Assembly (NCBI RefSeq): GCF_000003815.2
Contig: NC_049982.1
Coordinates: forward strand, 16,044,621-16,108,620
Source of the DNA: Branchiostoma floridae
Lineage: Eukaryota; Chordata; Leptocardii; Amphioxiformes; Branchiostomatidae
Length of the DNA stretch: 64,000 nucleotides
Direction: 5' to 3'
Shown: one piece after another, positions 13,501 through 25,021 of the stretch
Position numbering within the stretch: the stretch's first letter is position 1
How the letters are laid out: every line of letters begins with the position of its first letter
Notes under the pieces: model-generated
What the model was told of the DNA's origin: nothing
The model's database searches: none
Seen by the model: the letters and a program-made list of their open reading frames with translations, nothing else
Position numbers and translations under genes: made by a program

Positions 13501-16500
13501 TAAAGGAAGTACACATTGTGATGGTATATATACATGTATATGAATATGAATATACTACATGTATATGGAGTGGTTGGCTATGTTGTCATCAGATCTAGAA
13601 ACTATTAACATTCATGATTTGTCGTTCTTACGCACATCATTCTTAAGCTACATTGGGTGCAGAAGCTTGATGGTTATATACTACTGCATAATTCTTTTCT
13701 GCTCAACTAGCTAACTTCGTTTCAGGAGTCTAATTGTTACATTTGATACACAGGAGGAATCAACATCAGTCCGGACCAGTCAGCTAAAGGCATGCTGGAT
13801 GGCATTGCAGAGTTTGTACAACAGTCCAACCCACAGAACCTGGCTCTGGTCAGAATCACCATCTTCCAGCCACAAATGCTGCAAACATTCCACACAGAGA
13901 TGGACAACAGGGCAAAGAGCCTAAGTGGCAAGCTGACTGGACTTGGTAGCAGAGTCATAGAAAAGGTTAAAAGTAAGTGATCCTCAAAGCTATGTTTTTA
14001 AGAAAGATTTGAGACAGTTGAATTGATGTGACAGTTATTGTTACCTGTCCCTTTAGTAATGAAATATTCTATTTTTTAGAAGTTGCGAGGAATGTGTTGG
14101 GGTTGAAGCCAAGCACCAAGAAAGTAGCATCTGCACTGGGATTCGCCTCCTGGGATGGAACTGCTGACCCAACATTATCATCGCCATCCAGCGAGTCGTC
14201 AGAACGTACAGGGGATCTCCAGCTTAATTTTTTTGGTGCCGACCAAAGAAGCATTGACTCTGCCAAAAGAAAGGTGGAAGGACTGGTGGAGGAAAAGTCC
14301 AAGAATGAAGTGATTGAGAACGCAGCTGTAGCTCAGCTCACACAGGAGGAAATCAAGCTGCTTGTGGCATACGGACGCCAAAGGAATGTAAATGTGACTG
14401 TTGGTAAGACCATTTTACTCTTTACAAACACAAGTTAACTTGTTTGCCTGCCATGTATTGTCTTAATAGTATACATCTTCCCTCTGATGACCGTATATCA
14501 CCATTATAATCACTACCCTCACCTTGTTTCAGAACAAGGGGCACGCCATCGCATATGCATCCAGGGCGCCAGTGACATGACATCAGTCATCTCAAAAGTT
14601 TGGGAAGTGTTAAACATCAAGATTGAGGAGGGTAGGAAGTTTGAGTCAGCTCTGTTCTTGCAGAAGGATGTGCAGTGGTGAGTTATAAGCTGTCATTTTT
14701 GTAAAATTTTAGAGTAACATCCAATTTGCATGGTCACTTTTTATCTACAATGTTTATCTCTTGAAACAGTGCTAGCTTGAATTTTATCAGTTGTGATGCT
14801 TCTAGATTTTAGTAACACCTTGCAATATACCTTCCAATACACCTTCACATGTTTTAACATGCTAATATTGAATCATATTCTCTTTGATAGGCATTATGAA
14901 AAGCCAGATGGCTCCTATCAGGAGTTTGAGCCCTTGGTGAATGCAGAAATTGAGGAGGCCTTCCAGGCTAAGAGACCAAAGGTTCAGTATGAAGAAGAGG
15001 GAGAGAAATACGAGATAGACTTCCAATCCAAACAGGAGAGAAATCTGTCAACTGGTGCAATAACCAAGGTTCGCAGAGATGACATGAGAGCTGATACAGG
15101 TATCACGGACCTTGCAATATTAATGTTCATTACTGCTATCCTCCATCTCCTTAGCTTGTGATAATGTTTGGCCATTGATATGTTCCTATTTTATCTTCCT
15201 TCTTCTCTTTTACTCAAATTGTAAAACATGTATAAGTTAGGTATTACTAATTAGAGAAATAATGAGATATCCAAATTCTTCATATCTGTTATTGGTTTCT
15301 TTGTTACTTTGTAGAAACTTTTTTCAGCAATTTAGGTTGCTGATTGCTATGCTACAGTCCCTATTACAGCATTATGCATGAATAAATGCTCTCCACCGAT
15401 CCACCAACCTTTCCATGCTGTCTCTTACTAAGACATTTTGTTGCCATCAGGTGCAGGTATGCCTGCAGGTTGGGACCCCCAGCCCACTGACCCAAGGACA
15501 GGAACCCCCCAGCTGTGTCACCTGGTAACACTGGTCCTGAACTCAGCCGAGTACAACACAGTAACCAGCAAACTTCTGCCTACCACGCTGAACATCCAGA
15601 AGATTGAGAGGGTGCAGAACCCCACCCTGTGGAAGCAGTACTGTGTGCAGAGGGAGAAAATCTGTCAGAAGAACCCAACCAGGTACGTGTACATGTACAT
15701 GGATGTCATTGTTGATCCAGATACAAGCATACATTTGTATTATATGAGATATTAATGTATAATGTACATGTATAAGGATCCATTGATCCACTAATAAGAA
15801 TCCATAATAAGAATTGTCAGATTTATTGGGAATTGCCTGATCACAAAATCTAAGCATTACATCAATGTAAGTACAGTATTTGTGTTCTTCAAAAGGAGCT
15901 ACTGGCGATACAATTTTACTTGCAGCAAAAAAGAAATGAGTTAAGTATGCCTTAGAACTAAATCTACGAAAAAGAGCAGAGAATGATTACCTGAATACAG
16001 TACATTGAGAAGATTTACATTGTACATGTAGATTCACTTTATTCCAGTTACAACTAGTGAAGATTATACATAGATGCCAACATGCAAGCAATGCAAGTTT
16101 GAACTTTAACCTAGCATGAACCTTTCCAAATTTACAGGCAAAATGAACAAGAACTGTGGCATGGTTCACTAGCAGAGTCCTGTGTGAAGATTTCTCACCA
16201 TGGTTTCAACAGGAGCTATGCTGGAATGAATGGTAAGTTGTTACTATAATCTTCTGTATTACTAGTACTAGTGCATTGTTAAGCATGCTTAATTATGACT
16301 ATTCCAATTTCAGACCTTTCGTTTGCACTAATGTGTGTGATGCTCAGTCAAGGTTTTCTTGGATAGGAAGATGTCCTTGTTGTCATAACTTCGTAAATAA
16401 ATTGTGTGATGTAGATTCTTAGCTCATCTACATGTACGTGTAAATTCTCTTTCTACCTTCAGCCACTGCATTCGGTAAGGGCACCTACTTTGCCAGGGAT

Positions 16501-16746
16501 CCATCCTACTCAGTGAGGGGCTATGCCAGGCCTGATGCTAATGGACTGAAGCGACTATTTTTGGCAAAGGTCATTACAGGAGAGTACATCAGAGGGAACT
16601 CCAACATGATCGTTCCTCCTTCAAGACCAGGAGGAAACCCATTGGACACTTATGATTCAACTGTGGATAATGTTAACAATCCAAGTATTTTCTGTGTGTA
16701 TCATGATGCTCAGGCATACCCAGAATATTTGCTAACATTTATCTAA
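4574..16746 (+). CDS. Gene A: PARP14-like mono-ADP-ribosyltransferase (RRMs, KH-like, 3 macro, WWE, PARP); 5' end missing
   Basis: Twenty-seven exons: 4574-4711, 4969-5061, 5249-5842, 5997-6124, 6368-6497, 6682-6918, 7102-8517, 8661-8806, 9018-9162, 9408-9548, 9732-9845, 10036-10192, 10793-11000, 11133-11231, 11381-11500, 11763-11939, 12131-12263, 12451-12588, 12800-12919, 13223-13363, 13754-13972, 14080-14403, 14533-14677, 14891-15099, 15451-15682, 16138-16232, 16463-16746. All phases fit and give at least 2026 residues. Exon 1 opens in the second half of an RRM ([20 protein letters not shown]), so at least one 5' exon is missing. Order: RRM-like units (5.6-7.2 kb), KH-like repeats in the 1.4-kb exon, macro 1 ([17 protein letters not shown], canonical ADP-ribose loop), macro 2 and macro 3 (degenerate loops), WWE (14533-15099), PARP. 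The catalytic triad reads H (LWHGS, codon 16160-16162), Y (GKGTYFA) and I (PSIFCVYHD), the H-Y-I pattern of mono-ADP-ribosylating PARPs such as PARP10; human PARP14 is H-Y-L. Likely role: innate-immune ADP-ribosylation (family knowledge). Confidence 0.88.
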
Positions 16747-18343
16747 CTCTGTTATAAGTCTATTTTTGCTATTAGGTCTTAGATGTCATTGCCTACAGGT
16801 ACAGCCTGTACAGGTACAGGTACTGTAGAAGTCTTGTAACCAGAAAATCTTGCATATTAGGGAGTCACCATGCATTTTCTTTGAAATATAAAGTATACAT
16901 GAAATATGCTACCATTTGGACTATGTTTCACTCTTACATATATCTAGTCAGTCAGTGTTAGGTGTCAATTACACATATTGGTTATTAGATAAATACAATA
17001 ATTAACAAAGCACTGTATTCTTTCTTTCTGGCAACATAAATGAATGTCAGAAAAATGGAACTTGTCATCCAGTATATCAGTATGTCCATCTTTTCAGATG
17101 TAAGTCATGGAACAATGTATTTTTGAGGCACAGAAACTTGCCACACCAACCCATGTATTGCACCAAACACTGTAATATTTCGATCTGACTGATACACATT
17201 TTTATTTTATGGTGACTGGATAATTGTTTGTGTCCATCTCTTATTACTAATGATTTAAAATTGGTTACTATAAAAAAAAGCTGCCTTTGTCCATTTTTGT
17301 ATTGAAACTCTGTGGTTGTGTCAGGTGACAGATAAGAATGTTTTTGTCATGTGTGGCTTACAGTGTTACACAGGATATGGTGGTGACCAAGTGTAAACTT
17401 CCCCTTTTGATGATGAAAAACATAGAGACAAGCATGTATGACTGACAAAAGCCCCCTATTCATTACACTGGCTGCTTTGTTCCCATTCAGCCAACAGCCC
17501 CCACCAGGCCCATCATGTGTTTTTGAGAAAGTGGTAATATGTTAGTAAAACAGTTGTGATGGTCAATACACCAACTGACATTTAACAGAATGCCAAGAAC
17601 ATAAATATTGAAAATGATAACGAAGTACTGTTGAAAATGATGTGTTTCATCAAAAAGCAGGTTGAACATATACCTGTTGACACTGAACTCCAGTACAACT
17701 ATTTTGGCACAATTTCGATGGGAAATACCTTTCTAGTCATCGATGATCAGTCTCACTACACGGGGAAACCCAAGGCTAGATCCCCTTTTCAACCTCCTTG
17801 GCTAGATCAGTTAAGCGCTTACGGGACGGTTCATGAATGCTTTTGGCTGGGGAGACTTGAAAAACAATTTGAGACGTCAAAAAAATATTTATCAGTGGTC
17901 AAGGACGTTACAAATGACACAAAGTGACACATGCCTGTTCATATTCACTTCGTACAATCCGGCCATAATTGTAACCACCTATCCCAATCCCTCACAGTCG
18001 TAAGTAAACATTGACATAATTAAACATTTAGAAAAGGGAATTTCCCAGGACATTGTTGGTGCTTCCGTTTAAGTCTCATTGTTAAAAACGAAGAAGGTGG
18101 GGATTTTGTGGGCGAAATTTTGCGCTCCGACGAACCCCCAAATCATCACATGTTGTTGAGCAAGAAATGATACATCGAAACTGTCACCGTTATATAAGCT
18201 ATGGAACAGTCATTCCACGGAAATGTGCCTGCGGCATTTCTAGCGCGGCCTCCAGTGTCTCCGGTCCTGCGACGTCCGATAGACACGTTGGTTTGTCGGT
18301 GCTGTATCGCGTGAGAGACCAGGGGACAGCGCTGCTGTAGACC
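16747..18343. other. Intergenic region between genes A and B, with the gene B promoter
   Basis: The 3' UTR of gene A followed by the promoter of gene B. An open frame at 17631-17927 (98 codons) has no support. A kappa-B site lies at 18036-18046. GC content rises sharply from about 18180 into the first exon of gene B, as in a CpG-rich promoter. Confidence 0.5.
18036..18046. promoter_or_regulatory. Perfect palindromic NF-kappa-B site upstream of gene B
   Basis: GGGAATTTCCC matches the kappa-B consensus GGGRNNYYCC exactly and is a full palindrome. It lies about 300 bases upstream of the ATG of gene B (18344). A second, partial match (GGGGATTTTG) lies near 18095. A site this short can occur by chance; its position in front of an immune-type gene makes it credible. 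Confidence 0.5.
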
Positions 18344-21300
18344 ATGGCTGGGACCGTTCTTCTCAGGGGTCTTCCCGACCTGCCGGCGCTGCAGGACCAA
18401 CTGACGGTGTACTTCGGTAGACGCGGAAAGGTCCAGGCAGTGCGGCTGCTCGGGCCGGGACGGGCAATCGTTACGTTTGCAGAAGGTAGCGGTGAGTCAA
18501 ATCAAAATTGATCAATGGCTTTATTGATTATCATTAAGCTTTATAGCGTTTTAATGCGAGCAATTTAACCTTAATGCGAGCAAGAGTTAGATTGAATTTA
18601 CATGTACAATTGATAAATCTGGCGAAACTGGCTGAGAAGAGGCAATGTATTCAAGCAATTGGCATTTTAGACATTTATTATTTTTCTCCATCGGAAGCTT
18701 GAAGACTGCTTGTTGTGTGGCACTATATTGGTAACAATGCCCTTGTAACCTGCGAAAGCAGAAAGGGAAGAGAAACCGCTCTGTTGTGTTGTGTTATATT
18801 AGCATCAAAAGAATCACGTCTCTGTCTAGACTTGTCTAACGGGGGTTGCTACATAACTATACTACATACACTAGCAACATTACCTATGTCGTGAACACGA
18901 TGATTTTGAGCCACGCTTCAGTTTGTTCCTTACTAACCGTCACAAAAGTGCGACCTCTTTATTTTGTCCATCTACTAATTTTTTTTCTCCATTTGGTGAT
19001 TAAAGCATGTTTATATTGTAACCAGCCGAATACGTCACCAGTGGGAATTAAACCATAGTGATATGGAGCAAGTATCTCAATGTTTGGGTATATGTGTGGT
19101 TAAAGCAGACAGACGAATTATTGACTTTCTGCTTTCCACAGTGGCACAAGCAGTAGCCTGTGAACAGGAGCATCTCTTCTTCGGCACAAAAATAAAAATT
19201 GAGCCCTGTCCACGTGACCTGGTAATAAATGATGGCAAAAACCAACAGTCGTTGACAGAAAAGGGAACAGGTAAGTATCATATGTCTGTGACTCTTATGT
19301 TTACATCACAATGCATTACAGTTTTAGCTGTTTTCAGCGGAATGTGTCGGAAGGCAAATTGTTTTTTATGTATCTTTGCATATTTTACCTTCCTATCGAA
19401 GCAGTACGCTATGGAGACCAGACAACCAGTGAGTCGATCCCTTCTGATTGTGGAGACTTTGTAGCGAGTGAAACGAGCGCGGAAGAGATGGTCTCCGATG
19501 AGGTAGGCGTCGGTGAGGGAATGACGAAATACCTGCAAACCCACCAAGCAGACGGCATCATGGAGGTAGAGGAAAGGCTGTCCCTGGAGTTTGTAAGAAT
19601 CGGGAACACCAAAACCGGATTCTCTATCCATGGAACTGTAAGAGGGGTTGGCCAAGCGAAGGCAAGTCTGAAAGAAATGGCGGCCACCGTCAAGACTGCA
19701 GTACTTACCGTACAGAACACTCATCAGCTAAGAGGTGAGGATGCTGTTGTAGATGGTCTTCACTTTTCTTTGCTGACGCTGTCAATATAAATGTTGTTAT
19801 GAACTCTATTTTTCATTTAAGGGACTTATCTCACCCGGCAATGATAGGTATGCACAAGTGTCACAAGTATTAGTAACCAATATCTGCATTTTTCGCAAGG
19901 TTTTACTCGATTCATCACTAAAGAGATGACAACAGGGCGATTGCGTGACATAGAACGCGACCACCAGTGTGTGATCGCCGTTGATGACATCTGTTCGCTC
20001 GAGCCCATGGAGGTAAGAGAATTAATGTATATATTTACACATTACATATACTATTGTTGCATTCACCACGGTCGCTGTTTCCCCTAATTAATTGAGATAT
20101 CCTCTTATTTCCATTGTTTTGAGGTTTCATATCAACTCGTTTGAAATACCTTGAAATACTAATTTTGTCGGCGGCTACAGAATTTGAGAGCGTATCGCTG
20201 ATTTATGTAAACAATATTATTGTTTCGCACCTTATCCTGGCTAGAATGAGGAGATGGCAGCCTTCCCAACGACCCCCTGTGAAGAGGACAACTGTGAGCT
20301 GCGCATTGGAGGACTCGTCCTGCAGGTCATGCCGGGTGATCTCATCAAAGACACGGCCGCGGGTATTGTCGTGCCCGTCAGCAGTCTTCTGGGTAAGGGG
20401 TAGTGATACATGTACTTTTATCTAGTGATTCGTGTCATGACGACAATGTACCTACATGTATACAATCAAAAACATCGTGTCTAATACAATTTCAACAGAA
20501 AACTTCTCAAATAGTTTGGTCAGTGTGTGTATATGATTGTACTCTGTCTAATATACATGGTGCGACCTGTATGTCAGGAGTAATGCTTAGTTTATGATAG
20601 TCACTAAAACAACAAAGTCTAATGATTCACCCAGGGTAACATTTCTTACATACAGCGATCAATATATTGTTTCCCATATATCAAATACTCCTGTAGTAGT
20701 AAACTGTAAGTAATATTTCAATCGTTACAAATACTACCATACCCAGATCACAGCCGGGGGATAGCAAGAACCGTTTCCCACGCGGCCGGACCCAGCGTGT
20801 TGGAACAGTGCCGAGAGTACGTCAGGACGGAAGGACGTCCGCGAGGTGGCGCCATCGTGGTTGTCGGTAAGACAAAGTCGATATGTTGAGCTCGAGATGA
20901 TCATGGAGTTCATGACTATACAATCTCCCACTCACATGTAATGTGTACATTCGAATACATATTCTCCTCAAAATCTTACATACATTCTGTTGGCGTACAT
21001 CATCTGCAATGTTTGAGTACTCGCCTACCACGCATTTGTTCCTTACACTTATCCACACAGAAGGTGGGCAGTTGCCTTGTGGTGCGATTTTGTACCTGAC
21101 ATCTCCGGATGCACGGCACCTGAGGAGCGATGTAAAGAACTGTCTCTGCCTCGCCAATAACCATGGATTCTGTTCGATTGCATTACCGGCCATTGGAACA
21201 GGTTCGTGTCTCTGAAATACAATTTGTAGTTTTGATCTGGTCACATTGTTACCGTGAATTAAACACAAAGATAATGTCTTTTTCTTTCTCATGGAAAGTT

Positions 21301-24300
21301 ACCCTATGCCGTGAGGTCTCCAGAAACATACAATGAGCGATCTAGAAAATGCATGTCACTCCGTTTAAACATGATCACAATGATTTTGCCCACTTTCTAG
21401 GTGGATTTGGAATCACACCTGAGAGGTGTGCACGGCGCATGATCAATGGGATCATGGAGTTTGCCCAACACCCCAGAGGAAACCAGCTGACCGTTAAGCT
21501 CGTGAAGATTGTTGTACACCAGGACAGAACCATGGAGGCTTTCAGGGCGGAAATTTTCAAGAGAAGCAATGGTGAGATGAATGATATATGACATATAACG
21601 TTATACATGTATATGCTAAAACAATCCAGCTTTCTTGGACTAAAACATTGAACAGTTTCAGGTTTTTGGCCTTGCAATATTCATTCGTTCGTGTTAACGT
21701 CATATATCAAAAGTACATCAAGGTGACTATCATCACTGAACTATCATCCAATTTTGGTATATATCACTAGCTTCTGTGGTCATTCGTGGTCGTATTTACT
21801 TTACATCCTCCCAGAACATCGGTTGTCAGACGGACGGCCAAACGAATTGATTCTTCACTTCTTCGGCCCTGATGACTCCAGTGTAGAGGAGGCCAGGAGG
21901 AGGGTTGAGGACATGGTGGAGAACTACTCCACCCATGCGATCATCGTTGATCCGGCGGTACTACAACTGTCGGCTGAAGAGAGGAGGATGCTGCAAGTCT
22001 TCAGCCGCAGGGAGAAAGTGATGATCACAATAGGTAACTTCATTATCATACAACTCATTCTATGTCCTTTTCTTCAAATACCACTTGTACCTGTACATCT
22101 ACAAAAGTATGATAGTACTATAAGAAACTATGTAGTATGGTTGTTTCTCATAGATGAGGAGAACGATGGCTGTTATCACATCGAAGGATCATGTGATGTG
22201 TCCGCGGCAGCCGCTGTCGTGCGGCGGTTCCTAGCCGACAAAAGGGAGAACAGGACGGCACGGAGAGAAATTCTGGGACTGAGCCGCTTTCAGTGGTGAG
22301 GACACTACATTTTTTAAAACTACGTACAAAAGTCTTGACATGTTATGTACATGGTGATTCATCTTGCAGATACATCTTAATCTAAACTCTACACAATTTG
22401 TGTTTGATTCACTTAGGTACTACGTTCTACCTACCGGCGAGTGTCGACCCTTCTGCACAGACAATAACGACCGGACAGAGATGATCTACCAGGCAGATGA
22501 GCAGCCGGCGTACTGTATCATCGGTGGGGAACTGTGCGTAGTGGACACCCATGCCAGGACACTCACCGTGATGTCATCGGCAGCAACCTTCGATATCCTG
22601 AGGGAGGACTTGGCTGGTGATAGAGGTACAGCTAGCTTGGCTATTTAGCGAACTGTTTGTATAGCCATGGTTATTATTTTCCCAACTATCATTTTTTTGT
22701 TTAGAGTTAACTTAGTTGTAGACCTTGAATTCCAAACCCATTGAATGAACATTTAAGTAACTACCGTAAGACATGCATTTCATAAGTAGAAAGGAGATCC
22801 TGATAACACCGACACTACATACGGAAGGGAAGACGGATTGATTTTACTCTACATATAGATACATGTATAACAGTTTGTTACAGCCGTTTTTCGAAAATGT
22901 ACTCTACCTTGATGATAGGCAGATTATTATATCCCTACAATTACAAGAGCGATTTGTCAGTGACGATATCGATATGACCCAAACACCTTTACCCTGTTTC
23001 AGTTGGGGCAGTACCAGAGACATGGGACCCTCAGCCTCACGACAGAAACACCGACAGGCCTAAGGTGTGTCACATGGTGAAGCTCACCCCTGGATCTCCA
23101 GAGTACACCTTAGTGCAGAACAAGTTCCTGTCCAGCACAGGTCGCGTCAGGGTCCTCTCTATCGAGAGGGTGCAATCCCCAGCACTGTGGGAACAGTTCT
23201 TTGTAATAAAGAGGAACATGCTCTCTCGGAACTCAACAAAGTATGTATTCTTTCGTATTATGTACCTGTCGTTTACTATCTTTGCGCAAAGTTTCGCGTT
23301 TTAATGGGAGGAAGATATTGATCCAATATGTAAGAAGAAAATAATGACGACATTGTTTCCAGACCCATCGAGAAAGAACTCTGGCACGGTACCAACGCAG
23401 AGGCATGTCGGGAAATCAGCCCCAACGGCTTCAACAGACGATACAGCGGACAACACGGTAAAGGGGGCCTTTATATATTTCAATATATTGCATGAATATG
23501 ACTAGTATGAAATATGGATATACATAAACGAATGGATGAAAGAATTGATTGAATTTCATTCAAGAAATCATGTGATTCTATCGTCTAGGTAGTGATATAA
23601 AAGAGGGTCTCATAACATCGACTGCAAAGTATACAGTAGTAATTGAACTGAGGTGGTGTTTTATTAGTCTCTACCAGACTCCGGATCGCTGGAAAATCGT
23701 AGAAATGGAACAAATAGAGAGGAATATAACCGGCCAGGGAACAGCTCGCGATCCTAGGAGTCTGTCGACTGTCGCTTTGACGAAAGGCAATAAAACTAAT
23801 CCGTAGATCGCGTGCTGTTCCCTGGCCGGTTATATTCCTCTGGCCATCTTACTCTTCTATTTGTTCCATTTCTACGATTTTTCCAGCGATCCGGAGTCCG
23901 TAGATCGCGTGCTGTTCCCTGGCCGGTTATATTCCTCTGGCCGGTTTTCTCCTCTATTTGTTCCATTTCTACGATTTTTCCAGCGATCCGGAGTCTGGTA
24001 GAGACTAAAGGTCATGCATGGCAGAAGATATGAGAACACAACCGTTTATGCTGTGTGCTGTTGTGTTTTCGACAATGTCGACATTTGAAAAATAGTATAT
24101 TTCATGTTACACGATTATTTCTCTGCTGCTTCCTGCCAATCGTAATCGTTTTTGTTCCACCCAGGGACGGCATACGGGAAAGGGACGTACTTCGCGGTGA
24201 ACGCGTCCTACTCCGCGCACGACAGGTACTCCAGCCCAGATGCACAGGGACGGAAAAAGATGTACCTGGCGAAAGTACTGACGGGAGAATACACCTCGGG

Positions 24301-24460
24301 CAGGCGGCACATGTTCGTTCCTCCGCGTAGGCAGGACTCCAGTGGCCTGTCTTACGATTCAACCGTGGATGACATAAAAACGCCGACAACATACGTCGTA
24401 TTTCATGACGCACAGGCTTATCCACAGTACCTCATAACCTTTAAGACGATACCAAATTGA
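18344..24460 (+). CDS. Gene B: compact PARP14-like protein (RRM, KH-like, macro, WWE, PARP)
   Basis: Fourteen exons: 18344-18491, 19142-19270, 19405-19734, 19900-20012, 20245-20392, 20747-20866, 21061-21201, 21401-21571, 21815-22033, 22154-22295, 22417-22625, 23003-23240, 23363-23457, 24165-24460; 832 residues with every phase consistent. The ATG opens an RRM (TVLLRGLPDLPALQDQLTVY), so this start is right. Domains: RRM 1-85, KH-like about 130-200, macro about 250-430, KH-like linker 434-553, WWE about 550-620, PARP 624-832. The macro domain has lost the NAAN loop (GIVVPVSSLLD). The PARP triad is H711 (LWHGT), Y743 (GKGTYFA) and T810 (PTTYVVFHD): the first two residues needed for NAD+ binding are kept and the third is Thr, as in PARP9. 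Activity is therefore uncertain. Splice sites match gene A from macro 3 onward, so B is a paralogue lacking macro 1-2 and most RRM/KH units. Confidence 0.9.
23664..24008. mobile_element. MITE-like inverted-repeat element in the last intron of gene B
   Basis: The ends are inverted repeats: TTAGTCTCTACCAGACTCCG at the left and its reverse complement at the right. The similarity extends inward about 100 bases on each side (segment including GGCCGGTTATATTCCTCT). In the right half a block of about 98 bases is duplicated in tandem (near 23802 and 23900). There is no open frame. It lies between the exons holding the H and Y of the PARP triad, in an intron that splicing would remove. Confidence 0.75.
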
Positions 24461-24682
24461 AACGGATTGGTAAAAGGTGACCGAGAATCGCATTGAGGAT
24501 TGCGTTAATAGACCTCTTGTGCTGATTTTTGGTCCGTAGATCAGTCGACGAAGCAAAAGTCGCAGCGAACTCAGTTTGGAAGAATCCTTGAATATGTATG
24601 TTAGTCGTTCTGAACATACGCTAAATGTCTATATCCGTCTCTTGCTTTGCCGTCGAAACTAGAATAGTAGTGTTGGCAGACA

Positions 24683-24688
24683 AATAAA
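24683..24688 (+). terminator. Probable polyadenylation signal of gene B
   Basis: AATAAA about 220 bases after the stop codon at 24460, with no competing AATAAA closer to the stop. Confidence 0.5.
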
Positions 24689-24881
24689 CATCGTCTCCGA
24701 AAATTATTGTGTGGCGATCCTTTATTTGCAGTCCTTTCGGATTACAATATCCTTTATCATCATAGTTGCAATTCCCTTTTTCTGCTTCTTGTTCTGCTTT
24801 CACAATTGTCCGTTGCGAACTGCACCGGCGTCATGGGTCAGAGGTGGGTACAAATACATGTCTCACGACGTCATTCATGAT

Positions 24882-24894
24882 CACTTCCTCTTTC
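24882..24894 (-). promoter_or_regulatory. PU.1/ETS-like motif upstream of gene C
   Basis: CACTTCCTCTTTC, which reads GAAAGAGGAAGTG on the minus strand, a good match to the purine-rich PU.1 site. The same 13 bases recur at 25357-25369 in the first intron of gene C. Function is inferred from the motif and its repetition only. Confidence 0.3.
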
Positions 24895-24921
24895 TTTCCC
24901 ATGGTGTAATACGTTCTAGGG

Positions 24922-25021
24922 NNNNNNNNNNNNNNNNNNNNNNNNNNNNNNNNNNNNNNNNNNNNNNNNNNNNNNNNNNNNNNNNNNNNNNNNNNNNNNN
25001 NNNNNNNNNNNNNNNNNNNNN
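24922..25021. other. Assembly gap (100 N) over the first exon of gene C
   Basis: Run of 100 N. The nine bases after it fit the end of an RRM first exon and are followed by a good donor (GTAAGA), so the missing start of gene C should be here. Confidence 0.95.

Noticed and set aside
17631-17927. 98-codon plus-strand frame between genes A and B
   Set aside because: No splice signals, no similarity to the neighbours, AT-rich codon use unlike the adjoining genes.
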